This document shows positions 33,173 through 41,646 of a stretch of DNA of 64,000 nt, in pieces; the first letter of the stretch is position 1; the number at the start of each line of letters is the position of its first letter. This DNA comes from AC-38 sp033856025 (lineage in GTDB: Bacteria; Actinomycetota; Thermoleophilia; Solirubrobacterales; Solirubrobacteraceae): the NCBI GenBank assembly GCA_033856025.1, contig JAWVFQ010000018.1:106164-170163 (forward strand). Direction: 5' to 3'. The notes beneath the pieces are model-generated. The model saw nothing but the letters and a program-made list of their open reading frames with translations, made no database searches and was not told the DNA's origin. Both the position numbers and the translations under genes were made by a program.

Positions 33173-34495
33173 CTAGCGCGTGACGACGAGGGGGGAGGTG
33201 TCGGTCGAGGTCTGGGTGGCCGCCGTGGCGGTGAGCCGCAGCGTGTAGCGGCCGGCGGTGCTCAGCCGGGGCACCGTCAGGGAGTTGCGGCCGCGGCGCA
33301 CGCGGCCGCTCACCCGGGCCACGCGCCGCGTCCCCCGGCGAACCTCGAGCGTGGCCGTGCCGGCGAGGGTGGACCCGAAGAGCACGCGCAGCGCGTGCCG
33401 GCGCCGGACGCGGTAGCGCTCCAGCCCGAGGACGGCCACGAGCAGCGCCCGGTCCTTCCCCGCGGGCCCCGCGGGCCCGGGCCCGCCGGTCGGGCCCTGG
33501 GGGCCCACGGGCCCCTGGCCGCCGCCCGGTCCGGCCGGCCCCTGCACGGGCGTCTCGGTGGTCAGCCGTCCCAGCCGGTAGGGCGAGCCGGTCCCGACGA
33601 ACCACAGCGCGCCGTCGGGCCCGACGGTCATCGCGCTGATGTACGTCGCGCCCGGCACCGCGATCTCGGTGAACGTGCCGCCGGTCGTCAGGCGGCCGAT
33701 CTTCCCCACGTCGCTCTCGGTGAACCAGAGCGCACCGTCGGTCCCGGTGACGATCGACTGGGCGTCGGCCCCGGCCGTGGGTATCGGGTAGTTCGTCTTC
33801 GACAGCCCGTCGGACGACAGGCGGCCGATCGAGTTCTCGGCCTCCAGCGGCCGCGTGAACCACAACGCGTTGTCGGGGCCCCAGGCGATGCGCACCGGGC
33901 AGCCGCCGACGTCGGCGGGCGTGTAGGCGTGGGTGGTGGCGTCGATGCGGTTGATCCGGTGGTTCGCGCAGTCGGTGAACCACAGCCCGTTGTCGTGGCC
34001 CGCGGCGATCTCGTAGATGTCCGGAGTGGCGCTCGCGGCGGGAAGCGCGTACTCGGTGACGGTGCCGGCCCCGTCGACGCGCCCCACCGCATTCGTCCCG
34101 CGGTCGGTGAACCACAGGGCCGTGTCGGGCCCCGAGGCGATGTAGCCCGGCGCGGCCGAAGCGCCGGCCGAGTAGTCGACGGCGGCGACGCCGGGCGCCA
34201 GCCGTCCCACCTTGTGCGCGTTGGGCTCGGTGAACCAGATCCGGCCGTCCAGCCCGGCCGCGAGATCCGAGGGCTGACCCGGCGTCGCGAAAAGGTTCAG
34301 CGACCCGTCGAGGCCGAACCGGCCGAGGCGGTTGGTGAAGTCGGCGAACCAGAGCGTGCCGTCGTTGCCGCTGGTGAGCGCCTGGGGCGTGACGCCCGAG
34401 GGCAGCTGGTATTCGCTGAGCGTCCACGCCCCGGCCGGCGCGGGCGCGGCCGCCGCCGCCGCGGCCAGCGCCGCAGCGAGGATCCCGATCCGCAT
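33173..34495 (-). CDS. Secreted Vgb-like beta-propeller with collagen-like linker
   Basis: 440 residues. A signal peptide (ILAAALAAAAAAAPAPAGA) leads into seven or so repeats with the virginiamycin B lyase-type signature G-x-D-x-x-LWFT (LWFADF, IWFTEP, LWFTDR, LWFTDC, LWFTRP, LWFTES, LWFVGT). Then comes a run of about nine Gly-X-Y triplets rich in Pro, a collagen-like spacer, and a C-terminal beta domain (YRVRRRHALRVLF through LRLTATA). No enzymatic role can be claimed; lyase activity is not shown by the fold alone. ATG at 34495; GATACA lies eight bases upstream. Confidence 0.82.
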   Translation of the reverse strand: MRIGILAAALAAAAAAAPAPAGAWTLSEYQLPSGVTPQALTSGNDGTLWFADFTNRLGRFGLDGSLNLFATPGQPSDLAAGLDGRIWFTEPNAHKVGRLAPGVAAVDYSAGASAAPGYIASGPDTALWFTDRGTNAVGRVDGAGTVTEYALPAASATPDIYEIAAGHDNGLWFTDCANHRINRIDATTHAYTPADVGGCPVRIAWGPDNALWFTRPLEAENSIGRLSSDGLSKTNYPIPTAGADAQSIVTGTDGALWFTESDVGKIGRLTTGGTFTEIAVPGATYISAMTVGPDGALWFVGTGSPYRLGRLTTETPVQGPAGPGGGQGPVGPQGPTGGPGPAGPAGKDRALLVAVLGLERYRVRRRHALRVLFGSTLAGTATLEVRRGTRRVARVSGRVRRGRNSLTVPRLSTAGRYTLRLTATAATQTSTDTSPLVVTR

Positions 34496-34551
34496 CCGTG
34501 CGGTGTATCGGATCACCGAGCCAGTCTACGCCCGCTCGTCAAGGTCGCGCA

Positions 34552-34644
34552 CGGAGCGGCGATGGAATCGAACCATCCAAGCGGTGGGCTGCACCGCCCT
34601 GCCGGTTTTGAAGACCGGATGGGCCACCAGACCCCTGCCGCTCC
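34552..34644 (-). tRNA. selC: tRNA-Sec (anticodon UCA)
   Basis: The minus strand folds as a bacterial selenocysteine tRNA of 93 bases without an encoded CCA. The acceptor stem is eight base pairs (GGAGCGGC with GCCGCTCC) plus discriminator G. The D-stem is GGGTC/GGCCC around a TGGT loop. The anticodon arm is CCGGT-CTTCAAA-ACCGG with UCA. The long variable arm has a GCGGTG/CACCGC stem. The T-arm is GATGG-TTCGATT-CCATC. The eight-plus-five pair acceptor/T arrangement and the UCA anticodon are specific to tRNA-Sec. It implies SelA, SelB and SelD elsewhere; I saw no selenoprotein gene in this window. Confidence 0.95.
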
Positions 34645-34674
34645 GCCGCGATCGTAGAACGGCCCGGCGGGTCC

Positions 34675-35562
34675 CTAGGGCTCGATGACGTTGCCGCGGT
34701 CCGGCTGCTCGTCCGGCGGTGCCTGGCTGTAGTCGCCGAAGGGCCCGTCGCGCTCGGCGACGACGGCGGGGACGCCCTCGGACTCCGCGAGCTCGATGAA
34801 GCGCTTGGCCTCGGGGATGTTGCGCATCATCCCGTCGAGCACCGGTCCCAGGAGCTGCGTGGAGGCCAGCCCCATGTTCTCGTAGGCCTGGTTGACGATC
34901 AGCTTCATCGCGGCCAGCTGCGCCGCCGGCAGCGAGGCCAGCTGCGCCGCCTGCTCGCGCACCCGCGCCTCCAGCGAGGCGAACGGCACCGCCTCGTTGA
35001 TCAGCCCGACCTCCGCCGCCTCGCGACCGGACAGCGGCTTGCCCGTCAGGGCGTGCTCCTTCGCCCTCGTCAGGCCGAGGCGGTAGATCCACATCCCCGT
35101 CAGGTAGCAGCCCCACATCCGCGAGTACGGCGTGCCGATGCGAGCGTCCTGCGACGCGATGACCAGGTCGCAGCACAGCGCCATGTCGCTGGCGCCGCCC
35201 ACGCACCAGCCGTGCACCTGCGCGATCACCGGCTTGGGCGAGCGCCACAGCGACATGAACTTCGGCACCGGGCCCAGTGCCTGCGCCGTCGCGCCGATCA
35301 TGTCCTTGCCGGGGTCCCACTCGCCGTCGGTTGTCATCCCCTCGTCCCAGTGGTGGAAGCCGCCGCCGAAGTCGAAGCCCGCGCAGAACGCGCGCCCCGC
35401 CCCGCGCAGGACGATCACCTTCACGTCCGGATCGCGCACGGCCCGCTCAACGCATGCCTGGAGCTCGTCGGGCATCGGGGGAACGATCGTGTTCAGGTGG
35501 TCCGGCCGGTTGAGCGTGAGCGTCGCGATCGCGCCGTCGACGTCGTAGAGCATCGTCTCCAT
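34675..35562 (-). CDS. Enoyl-CoA hydratase/isomerase family protein (crotonase)
   Basis: 295 residues. The crotonase fold shows ATLTLNRPDHLN, then AFCAGFDFGGG (first oxyanion peptide) and HGWCVGGASDMALCCD (second). The hydratase Glu positions are not clearly conserved: the segment after DARIGTP is YSRMWG, so the reaction may not be hydration. The insertion FHHWDEGMTTDGEWDPGKDM is longer than in classical hydratases. TAGGCT lies six bases before the ATG. Divergent from PAC2. Confidence 0.87.
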   Translation of the reverse strand: METMLYDVDGAIATLTLNRPDHLNTIVPPMPDELQACVERAVRDPDVKVIVLRGAGRAFCAGFDFGGGFHHWDEGMTTDGEWDPGKDMIGATAQALGPVPKFMSLWRSPKPVIAQVHGWCVGGASDMALCCDLVIASQDARIGTPYSRMWGCYLTGMWIYRLGLTRAKEHALTGKPLSGREAAEVGLINEAVPFASLEARVREQAAQLASLPAAQLAAMKLIVNQAYENMGLASTQLLGPVLDGMMRNIPEAKRFIELAESEGVPAVVAERDGPFGDYSQAPPDEQPDRGNVIEP

Positions 35563-35568
35563 GGCACG

Positions 35569-35574
35569 AGCCTA
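35569..35574 (-). promoter_or_regulatory. -10 element TAGGCT for the crotonase gene
   Basis: Ends six bases before the ATG at 35562; leaderless geometry. Confidence 0.5.
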
Positions 35575-35603
35575 TGCGCCCGGGACCGGCGCGGTCGATG
35601 GGG

Positions 35604-35609
35604 TACCTT
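35604..35609 (+). promoter_or_regulatory. -10 element TACCTT for the PAC2 gene
   Basis: Ends eight bases before the ATG at 35618. Confidence 0.45.
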
Positions 35610-35617
35610 CAATCGGG

Positions 35618-36493
35618 ATGCCTCCGATCATCTGGGACACACGGCCCGACGGCCTGCGCGCGCCCGCGCTGGTGTGCGCGTTCAAGGGCTGGAACGACGC
35701 CGCCGACGCCGCGTCGGCCGCGGTCACCTTCGTCGGCTCGGCCCTGGGCGCGAGCCGCTTCGCCGCCATCGATCCCGAGGACTTCTACGACTTCCAGAAC
35801 ACGCGCCCCACGATCCGCCTGGTCGACGGCCGCCACCGCGAGGTCGTGTGGCCCGAGGCCGAGCTCTACGAGGCGCGGGTCCCTCGAGCGCCGCGCGACC
35901 TCGTCCTCATGGTGGGACACGAGCCCAGCTACCGCTGGCGCACGTTCAGCCAGACGGTGGTCGAGCTGGCCGAGGCGCTGGGCGTCCAGATGGTGGTGAC
36001 GCTGGGCGCGCTGCTGGCCGACGTCGTCCACACGCGGCCGACGTCGATCACCGGCCTGGCGTCCGACGAGTCGCTGGTCGAGCGCCTGGACCTGCGCTCC
36101 ACGCGCTACGAGGGGCCGACCGGGATCACCGGCGTCCTGCACGCGGCCTGCGCCGAGGCGGGGATGCCCAGCGCGAGCCTGTGGGCGGCCGTCCCGCACT
36201 ACATCGCCGCCACGCCCAATCCCAAGGCCGCGCTCGCCCTGGTGCGCCGGCTGGAGGGCCTGGTCGGCGTGTCGGTCGACGCGTCCGAGCTCGAGGGCGC
36301 GGCCGCGGACTACGAGCGCCAGGTCAATCTCGCGGTGCAGAGCGACCCCGAGGTCCAGGCCTTCGTGGAGCGCCTGGAGGCGGCGTCCGAGGAGGACGAG
36401 CCGGCGCTCCCGGGCGGCGACGTCCCCTCCGGCGACACCATCGCCCGCGAGTTCCAGCGCTTCCTGCGCCAGCGCGGCCCCGAGAGCTCCTGA
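35618..36493 (+). CDS. PAC2-family protein (proteasome assembly chaperone-like)
   Basis: 291 residues. It shows the actinobacterial PAC2 pattern: VCAFKGWNDAADAAS near the N-terminus, FYDFQNTRPTIRL, then GHEPSYRWRTFS and TLGALLADVVHTRPT. Actinobacteria carry such genes alongside proteasome genes; the biochemical role is not established. The ATG at 35618 matches the family start and the TACCTT element; the open frame upstream has no homology. It ends five bases before the stop of a convergent glycosyltransferase. Confidence 0.9.
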   Translation: MPPIIWDTRPDGLRAPALVCAFKGWNDAADAASAAVTFVGSALGASRFAAIDPEDFYDFQNTRPTIRLVDGRHREVVWPEAELYEARVPRAPRDLVLMVGHEPSYRWRTFSQTVVELAEALGVQMVVTLGALLADVVHTRPTSITGLASDESLVERLDLRSTRYEGPTGITGVLHAACAEAGMPSASLWAAVPHYIAATPNPKAALALVRRLEGLVGVSVDASELEGAAADYERQVNLAVQSDPEVQAFVERLEAASEEDEPALPGGDVPSGDTIAREFQRFLRQRGPESS

Positions 36494-36497
36494 CCGG

Positions 36498-37388
36498 CTA
36501 GCGGATGTGGCGGGCGCTGTCGCCCGGCCCGGCGGCGAACCCGGCGAGCGTCCCCGCCACCGCGCATCCGGCCACCAGCGCCACCCACGGCGACACCGCG
36601 ACCAGCCGGCCCCGCAGCCGGCGCTTGCGCCACACGGCGCGCAGGTGCAGCGCGATGGCGCCGGAATGGCGCACCGGCGTGGCCAGCGCCCGGAGCAGCG
36701 CGCGCGCCCGGCCCATCTCGCGCGCCCGCAGCCCCGCCGCCGTCCGGGCGGCGTGGAAGTTCACCGCCAGCGTCCCGCCGAAGCCCAGGGACTGGTCGTG
36801 GTGCACGACCATCCGCGAGTCGCCGCGCACCTCCAGGCCGCGGGCGGCGAGCGCGGCGTTGTGGTCGAGCTCGAAGAACCCGCCGGGCCCGACGCGATCG
36901 GGCAGCGCGCCGCGCTTGTAGGAGACGTTGGCCTGCGCGGCGATGCGGCCGGGCGGATCGCCGTCCACCGGCGCCATCGCGTAGGCGTTGCCCAGGAAGT
37001 ACGCGGCCCAGTCGATCGCCCGGCGCGTGGCGCCGTTCTCCACCGCCCCGCCGATGGCCGCGGCGGCCGGGTGCTCGCGATGCGCGCGCAGCACCGCCTC
37101 CACCCAGTCCGCGGCCACGACGCAGTGGTCCTCGGTGATCGCCACCACGTCCCCTCGGGTGCGCGGGAGCGCGGCACCGCGCAGCTGGTTGGCCGAGGCG
37201 CCGGGCACGACGACGGCGACCACTCCGGGGAAGCGCCGCGCGACGTCGTCCGGCAGTCCGTCTCCCCGGTGGGCGACGACGACCTCGCCGCCCGCCGCGA
37301 CCGCCTGGTCGTGCACCGACTCCAGGGCGGCGCTCACCTCCGGCCACGGCCGCGTCGTGGCGATCACCACGGAGATCGCCGGGGTCAC
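36498..37388 (-). CDS. GT2-family glycosyltransferase
   Basis: 296 residues. GT2 core: ISVVIATTRPWPEV, then ITEDHCVVAADW, where the acidic EDH takes the DxD place, and the acceptor loop GPGGFFELDHN. The C-terminus has a basic RRLRGR stretch followed by a hydrophobic segment (VALVAGCAVAGTLAGFAA), so it is likely membrane-bound. The GTG overlaps the stop of the helicase-nuclease gene (GTGA), an odd functional pairing. Donor and acceptor unknown. Confidence 0.83.
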   Translation of the reverse strand: MTPAISVVIATTRPWPEVSAALESVHDQAVAAGGEVVVAHRGDGLPDDVARRFPGVVAVVVPGASANQLRGAALPRTRGDVVAITEDHCVVAADWVEAVLRAHREHPAAAAIGGAVENGATRRAIDWAAYFLGNAYAMAPVDGDPPGRIAAQANVSYKRGALPDRVGPGGFFELDHNAALAARGLEVRGDSRMVVHHDQSLGFGGTLAVNFHAARTAAGLRAREMGRARALLRALATPVRHSGAIALHLRAVWRKRRLRGRLVAVSPWVALVAGCAVAGTLAGFAAGPGDSARHIR

Positions 37389-40300
37389 TTCTCCGCGGCC
37401 GGGCAGATGATCCGGAAGTCGCACGTCGAGCACGCCGAGTAGGACGGCGTCGGCTCGAAGCCCTGCGCGGAGATGCCCTCCGCGACCTCCATCACCGTCT
37501 CGGTGATCCAGTCGCGGTCGGCCGAGTCGCGCTCCACCGGGACCTTCTCGTCGTCCAGGACGTACAGGTAGGCCTGGCGCGAGGCGTCCAGGTCCCACGC
37601 CTCGCGCGCGCCCACCGCGTAGAGCGAGAGCTGCACGTCCTCCTTGAGCTGGTCGCGGGTCTTCGGGCGGCCCGTCTTGTAGTCGATGAGCTCGTAGGAC
37701 CCGTCGGGCAGGCGGTCCACCCGGTCCACGCGCCCCGACACCTGGTGGGGGCCCAGCCGGAAGGAGAAGGGCCGCTCGAACCACAGCGGCTCGGAGTCCT
37801 CGGCGGTGAAGCGCCGGTGGTAGCGGGCCAGCGCCGTGCCCGCCTTCTCGCGCAGCTGGCGCTCCTCGTCGGAGGAGCCGAACCCGCCGCGCCGCCACCC
37901 CGCCTCCAGGAGCCCGTTGAGCTCGGCCAGCGTGCGCGTCCCCCCGGCGGCGTGGAAGCGCTCGAGCACCTGGTGGACCAGGATCCCGAAGCGCTGGTTG
38001 AGCGTGGGCTCCTGCGGGATCCGGAAGACCCGCGCGAACTTGTAGCGCAGCGGGCAGATCCGGTAGGTCTCCACGTCGCCGGCCGACAGCGCCAGGCCCT
38101 CGCCGCGCCGCGGGAGGAAGGCCTCCAGGGACGGCTCCTCGCGCGCCACCGTCGCGGCGGCCCGGCGGCGGTCGTCGCGCTCGGCGTCGAGCAGGTACTC
38201 GTCCAGCGCGCTGGTCTGGAGGACCTCGCGCTGCTCGGGGGTGGCCGCGCGCGCCAGCCGCATGTTGATCTCCGGCAGCGCGTCGGCGACGTCCTGGTCG
38301 CCCGGACGCTCCAGCAGCGCCGCCAGCTTGAGCAGCTCCAGGTAGCGCACGACGGCGTGGGACACGTCGAGGTCGGTGTCGAAGCGCAGCTCGGACAGCC
38401 GGCCGCCCGTGCGCGCCACGGTGTCCAGCAGCTCGTCGCGCATCATGCGAAACGTCGCGTGCAGGGTCTCGGCGGGGCCGAACAGCTCCTCGCCCTTCTC
38501 CAGCCACGGCGCGTGGGCGGCGGCGCGCGCCTCCTCCAAAAACGGCGACGGCCGGCCCGGCTCGTCGCGCTCTCCGCGCTCCGGGTAGGCCAGCACGAGG
38601 CGATGGCGCGCCCGCGTCATCGCCATGTACGCGAGGCGGCGCATCTCGGCCACGTGCGCGTCGTGGTCGTCCGGCGGCAGGTCGCCGGGCAGCAGGGCGT
38701 CGGGGATCGGCTCGAGCGCGCTGCGCCGGGCGCCGGGCATTCGCGAGGACTGGAGGCCGAGGAGGTAGACGTGGTCGAACCCCAGCCCCTTGGCCGAGCG
38801 CATCGTCATCACCTGGACGGCGCGCGGCTCGGCGTCGGCCGTGGCCTCCTCCTCGCGCAGTCCCGCCTCCGCCACGGCCGCGATGTAGCGCGCGAACTCC
38901 CGCGGCGTGGCCTGCGGCGAGCGGCGGATGTAGGACGACGCCAGCTCGCCGAAGCGCGCCAGGTTGAGCAGGCGCTCGACGACGTCGGCCTGCGCGGCGA
39001 ACAGCTGCTGGCGGCGCAGCCCCAGCCGCTCGATCAGGCGGTGTACGAACAGGTCGGGTCGCGTCGTGTCCAGCGCGCGGGCCGCGCTGCGGTACAGCTT
39101 GAGGAAGGCGAGGATCCGGTCGCGCGCCTCGGGCGGGATCTGCGGCGACTCGGTGGCCGCCACCAGGCCCGACACCATGTCCAGCTTGCGCCGCCGGGCG
39201 ATCTGGGTGCAGCGCGCGATGTCCACGCTGCGCAGCTCCACCGGCGGGCGCGCCAGCGCGCGCACGACCGCCCCGGCGTCGCCGGGGTCCGCCAGCAGGC
39301 GCAGCCAGGCCAGCACGTCGCGGATCTCGGCCCGCTGGAAGAACGACGCGGCGCCGACGATCCGGTGGGGCACGCCGCGCTCCTCCAGCGCCACCGCCAC
39401 CGCCTGGCCCTCGCGGCGCACCGAGCGGACCAGCACGCACACCGCCTCCGGCGCCACGCCCTCGCGGGTGACCAGGCGCTCCACGTCGACGGCCACGCTC
39501 TGGGCCTGCGCGCGCTCGTTGGCGCAGCGCCAGGCCTCGACCGTCCCGCCCGGGCGCCCGGACAGCGGCTTGTCCGTGCGCCCCGCCACCGGCGCCACCA
39601 CGGCGCCGGCCGCGTCCAGCACGCGCTGCGGGCAGCGGAACGAGCGCTCCAGCGCGACCATCCGCGCGTCCGGATGGGCGGCGCGGAAGTCGCGCAGGTT
39701 CTTGGCCCCCGCCGCCCGGTAGCGGCCGAACGCCTGGTCGTCGTCGCCCGCCACCACGACGTCATGCGCCGGCCCGGTCAGCAGGCCGAGGACCGCCACC
39801 GCCGCGCCGTCGAGCTCGGGGTGGTCGTCGACCAGCACGTGGCGCCAGCGGTCGTGCACGCGCGCGCGCACCGCCGGCTCGTCGCGCAGCAGCGCGTGCG
39901 CGCGCAGGACCAGGTCGCCCAGGTCCAGCGCGCCCGTCTGCGCCAGCATCCGGTCGTGGGCCGCGTACACCGCGGCGAACTCCCGCTCGCGCTCGGCGCG
40001 CGGGTCGTCGTCGGGCAGCGCGGCCGCCCAGCGCTCGTGGTCCTCGGCGCTGACCAGCTCGGCCTTGAGGCGGTCGATGCGCTCCAGGATCGAGGCCAGC
40101 AGCGCCGCCGGATTGCCCAGGAAGTCGTGGAAGCGCAGTGGCAGCTCGTCGGTGCGCTCCAGCAGCAGCGCCAGGCGGTCGGCCGGGCTGACGGGCGCCA
40201 CGAACGGGTCCAGCCCGGCCGCGAACGCCTCGTCGCGCAGAAGCCGCGCGCACATCCCGTGCACGGAGAACACGGACAGCTCCTCGTAGGGCCGCGCGAT

Positions 40301-40516
40301 CGCGGCCTCCACCTGCGCGCGCAGGTCGTTGGCGTCGGCGGGGGCGAGGACGAGGACGGACTGGGCCGGCGTCCCGCGCTCGGCCAGCCAGGCCGCGCGC
40401 GCGGCCAGGGTGCGCGTCTTGCCCGTCCCGGCGCCGCCCACGACGGCCAGCGGGCCGCCCGGGTGGGTGACCGCCTCGCGCTGCGCGTCGGAGAGGCCGT
40501 CGAGCGGATCGGGCAC
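37385..40516 (-). CDS. UvrD/Rep-family helicase fused to a Cas4/AddB-like nuclease
   Basis: 1043 residues, similar in layout to the AdnA/AdnB family of actinobacterial double-strand break resection enzymes. Q-motif LSDAQREAV and Walker A GGAGTGKT (residues 27-34) are intact, motif III is GDDDQAFGRYR, motif V MRSAKGLGFDHV, motif VI MTRARHR. Motif II is VDDHPELD, where UvrD proteins have DExQD, so the catalytic Glu is Asp. The C-terminal nuclease has LIDYKTG and cysteines in YRICP and CSTCDFRIICP, matching an Fe-S-cluster PD-(D/E)XK domain. Only one such gene lies here, with no partner beside it. TATCCT ends six bases before the GTG start. Confidence 0.9.
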   Translation of the reverse strand: MPDPLDGLSDAQREAVTHPGGPLAVVGGAGTGKTRTLAARAAWLAERGTPAQSVLVLAPADANDLRAQVEAAIARPYEELSVFSVHGMCARLLRDEAFAAGLDPFVAPVSPADRLALLLERTDELPLRFHDFLGNPAALLASILERIDRLKAELVSAEDHERWAAALPDDDPRAEREREFAAVYAAHDRMLAQTGALDLGDLVLRAHALLRDEPAVRARVHDRWRHVLVDDHPELDGAAVAVLGLLTGPAHDVVVAGDDDQAFGRYRAAGAKNLRDFRAAHPDARMVALERSFRCPQRVLDAAGAVVAPVAGRTDKPLSGRPGGTVEAWRCANERAQAQSVAVDVERLVTREGVAPEAVCVLVRSVRREGQAVAVALEERGVPHRIVGAASFFQRAEIRDVLAWLRLLADPGDAGAVVRALARPPVELRSVDIARCTQIARRRKLDMVSGLVAATESPQIPPEARDRILAFLKLYRSAARALDTTRPDLFVHRLIERLGLRRQQLFAAQADVVERLLNLARFGELASSYIRRSPQATPREFARYIAAVAEAGLREEEATADAEPRAVQVMTMRSAKGLGFDHVYLLGLQSSRMPGARRSALEPIPDALLPGDLPPDDHDAHVAEMRRLAYMAMTRARHRLVLAYPERGERDEPGRPSPFLEEARAAAHAPWLEKGEELFGPAETLHATFRMMRDELLDTVARTGGRLSELRFDTDLDVSHAVVRYLELLKLAALLERPGDQDVADALPEINMRLARAATPEQREVLQTSALDEYLLDAERDDRRRAAATVAREEPSLEAFLPRRGEGLALSAGDVETYRICPLRYKFARVFRIPQEPTLNQRFGILVHQVLERFHAAGGTRTLAELNGLLEAGWRRGGFGSSDEERQLREKAGTALARYHRRFTAEDSEPLWFERPFSFRLGPHQVSGRVDRVDRLPDGSYELIDYKTGRPKTRDQLKEDVQLSLYAVGAREAWDLDASRQAYLYVLDDEKVPVERDSADRDWITETVMEVAEGISAQGFEPTPSYSACSTCDFRIICPAAEK

Positions 40517-40522
40517 GCCCTG

Positions 40523-40528
40523 AGGATA
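40523..40528 (-). promoter_or_regulatory. -10 element TATCCT for the helicase-nuclease gene
   Basis: Ends six bases before the GTG at 40516, in the 22-base gap after the SRPBCC gene. Confidence 0.55.
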
Positions 40529-40538
40529 GACCGGCCCG

Positions 40539-40979
40539 TCAGCCCGTCCGGGCCTCCAGGACCTCCTTCAGCGTGGCCAGCTGGTCGCGCATGTGGCGGG
40601 CGACGATGCGCCGCGCGATCGGCACCTGCCAGCGCGGCACCTTCCACGCGATGTCGTCGCGTTGGAGGAGCCGGGTGCCCGCGCCCGCGGCCTCCAGCTC
40701 GTAGGTGATCGTGAAGTCCGCGACCTCGTCGCGCTGGAGGGTCACGACGCGCGCCGGCGCGTCCACCTCGAGCACCTCGATCACCCGCGTGTGCGGGCGC
40801 TTGAGCGACGGATGGTGCTGGGACTCGAAGCGCGCGCCGACCTCCACGCCCTGGCCCGCCCGCTGCTCGCAGCCGTGCACGCGCGGGCACCAGCGCTCGT
40901 CGTTGCGGGGGTCGGCGACGAAGGCGAAGACGTCGTCCGTCGGACGCTCGATGCGCTCGCGGTGCTCCAGGCGGGTCAC
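40539..40979 (-). CDS. SRPBCC-family (polyketide cyclase/START-like) protein
   Basis: 146 residues. The helix-grip fold is suggested by the N-terminal strand and VFAFVADPRNDERWCP, then GARFESQHHP, ITYELEAAGAGTRL and a long C-terminal helix (RRIVARHMRDQLATLKEVLEA). Such proteins bind hydrophobic ligands. The GTG overlaps the stop of the tautomerase gene (GTGA). An ATG-like start further up lies inside the tautomerase. Last gene of the MlaE operon. Confidence 0.82.
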   Translation of the reverse strand: MTRLEHRERIERPTDDVFAFVADPRNDERWCPRVHGCEQRAGQGVEVGARFESQHHPSLKRPHTRVIEVLEVDAPARVVTLQRDEVADFTITYELEAAGAGTRLLQRDDIAWKVPRWQVPIARRIVARHMRDQLATLKEVLEARTG

Positions 40980-41503
40980 GCGCCGACCTGCTCCTCGATC
41001 ATCCATCGGCCGGCCTCGCGCAGGCGCGCGGCCAGCGGGGTATCGCCCGCCTCGGGACTCGCCGTGGCCACGATGTCGTCCATGCGCAGGGTGGTGCCGA
41101 AGCCGCCCCAGTATCCGTCTGGCACCTCACGCACGATGCAGTTGACCCGCAACGACTCCTCCGGCGAGTACTCGGTGCCCTCGGCGGCGAGCAGGATCTC
41201 GGTCGCCTCGCGGACCAGGTTGCCGCGCGCCGCGCGCCCGACCGGGCCGGGGCCCTGGAGCAGCGTCCCGGCCGGCGCGGTGAGCAGGACCCGGTACACA
41301 GGGCGGACGGCGGGGCGCCCGGCCACGTTGACCGCCTCGGGAGGCAGCTCGTGGACGAACGCCCACGCCATCGCGCGCGCGTAGGGGCTCTGGGGGTCAG
41401 CCCCCTCGATGCGCAGCAGGGCCTCGGTGAGCCGGGCCACCGCCTCCGCGCGCGCCGCCGGCTCCAGCGCGCCCTCGGGGTACGTCAGGTCGATCATGGG
41501 CAT
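40976..41503 (-). CDS. Tautomerase-superfamily-like protein
   Basis: 175 residues. It starts MPMIDLTYPEGAL, so Pro2 becomes N-terminal after Met removal, as the catalytic base of 4-oxalocrotonate tautomerase-type enzymes. Two beta-alpha-beta-like halves can be traced (AEAVARLTEALLRI and NLVREATEILLAAEG), with a YRVLLTAPAG strand between. That length fits a fused double tautomerase fold. Substrate unknown. It overlaps the 50-residue membrane gene by ten bases and the SRPBCC gene by four. Confidence 0.7.
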   Translation of the reverse strand: MPMIDLTYPEGALEPAARAEAVARLTEALLRIEGADPQSPYARAMAWAFVHELPPEAVNVAGRPAVRPVYRVLLTAPAGTLLQGPGPVGRAARGNLVREATEILLAAEGTEYSPEESLRVNCIVREVPDGYWGGFGTTLRMDDIVATASPEAGDTPLAARLREAGRWMIEEQVGA

Positions 41504-41646
41504 CGGCGTTGCTCCCGCTCGCGCAGCGTCAGCTCGACGGCCCCCAGCATCCCGAGCACGAAGCCCAGCGCCGCGAGGGTCGCGTCCGCGCGCAGGAAGC
41601 CCACCGTCACGAGCACCACCCCGGCCAGGACGCAGAGCCGGCTCAT
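41494..41646 (-). CDS. 50-residue two-span membrane protein
   Basis: Too short for usual gene calling. The ATG overlaps the TGA of the MlaE gene (ATGA). The chain has two hydrophobic segments (about residues 4-17 and 24-41) joined by FLRADAT and ends in a charged tail EREQRRCP. The tight overlaps on both sides and the good hydrophobic pattern support a real gene. It might be an accessory subunit of the permease. Unknown family. Confidence 0.65.
   Translation of the reverse strand: MSRLCVLAGVVLVTVGFLRADATLAALGFVLGMLGAVELTLREREQRRCP

Noticed and set aside
36498..39440. 980-codon minus-strand frame extending the GT2 protein into the helicase gene
   Set aside because: Only the GT2 part from GTG 37388 has homology; the rest is a shifted reading of the helicase gene.
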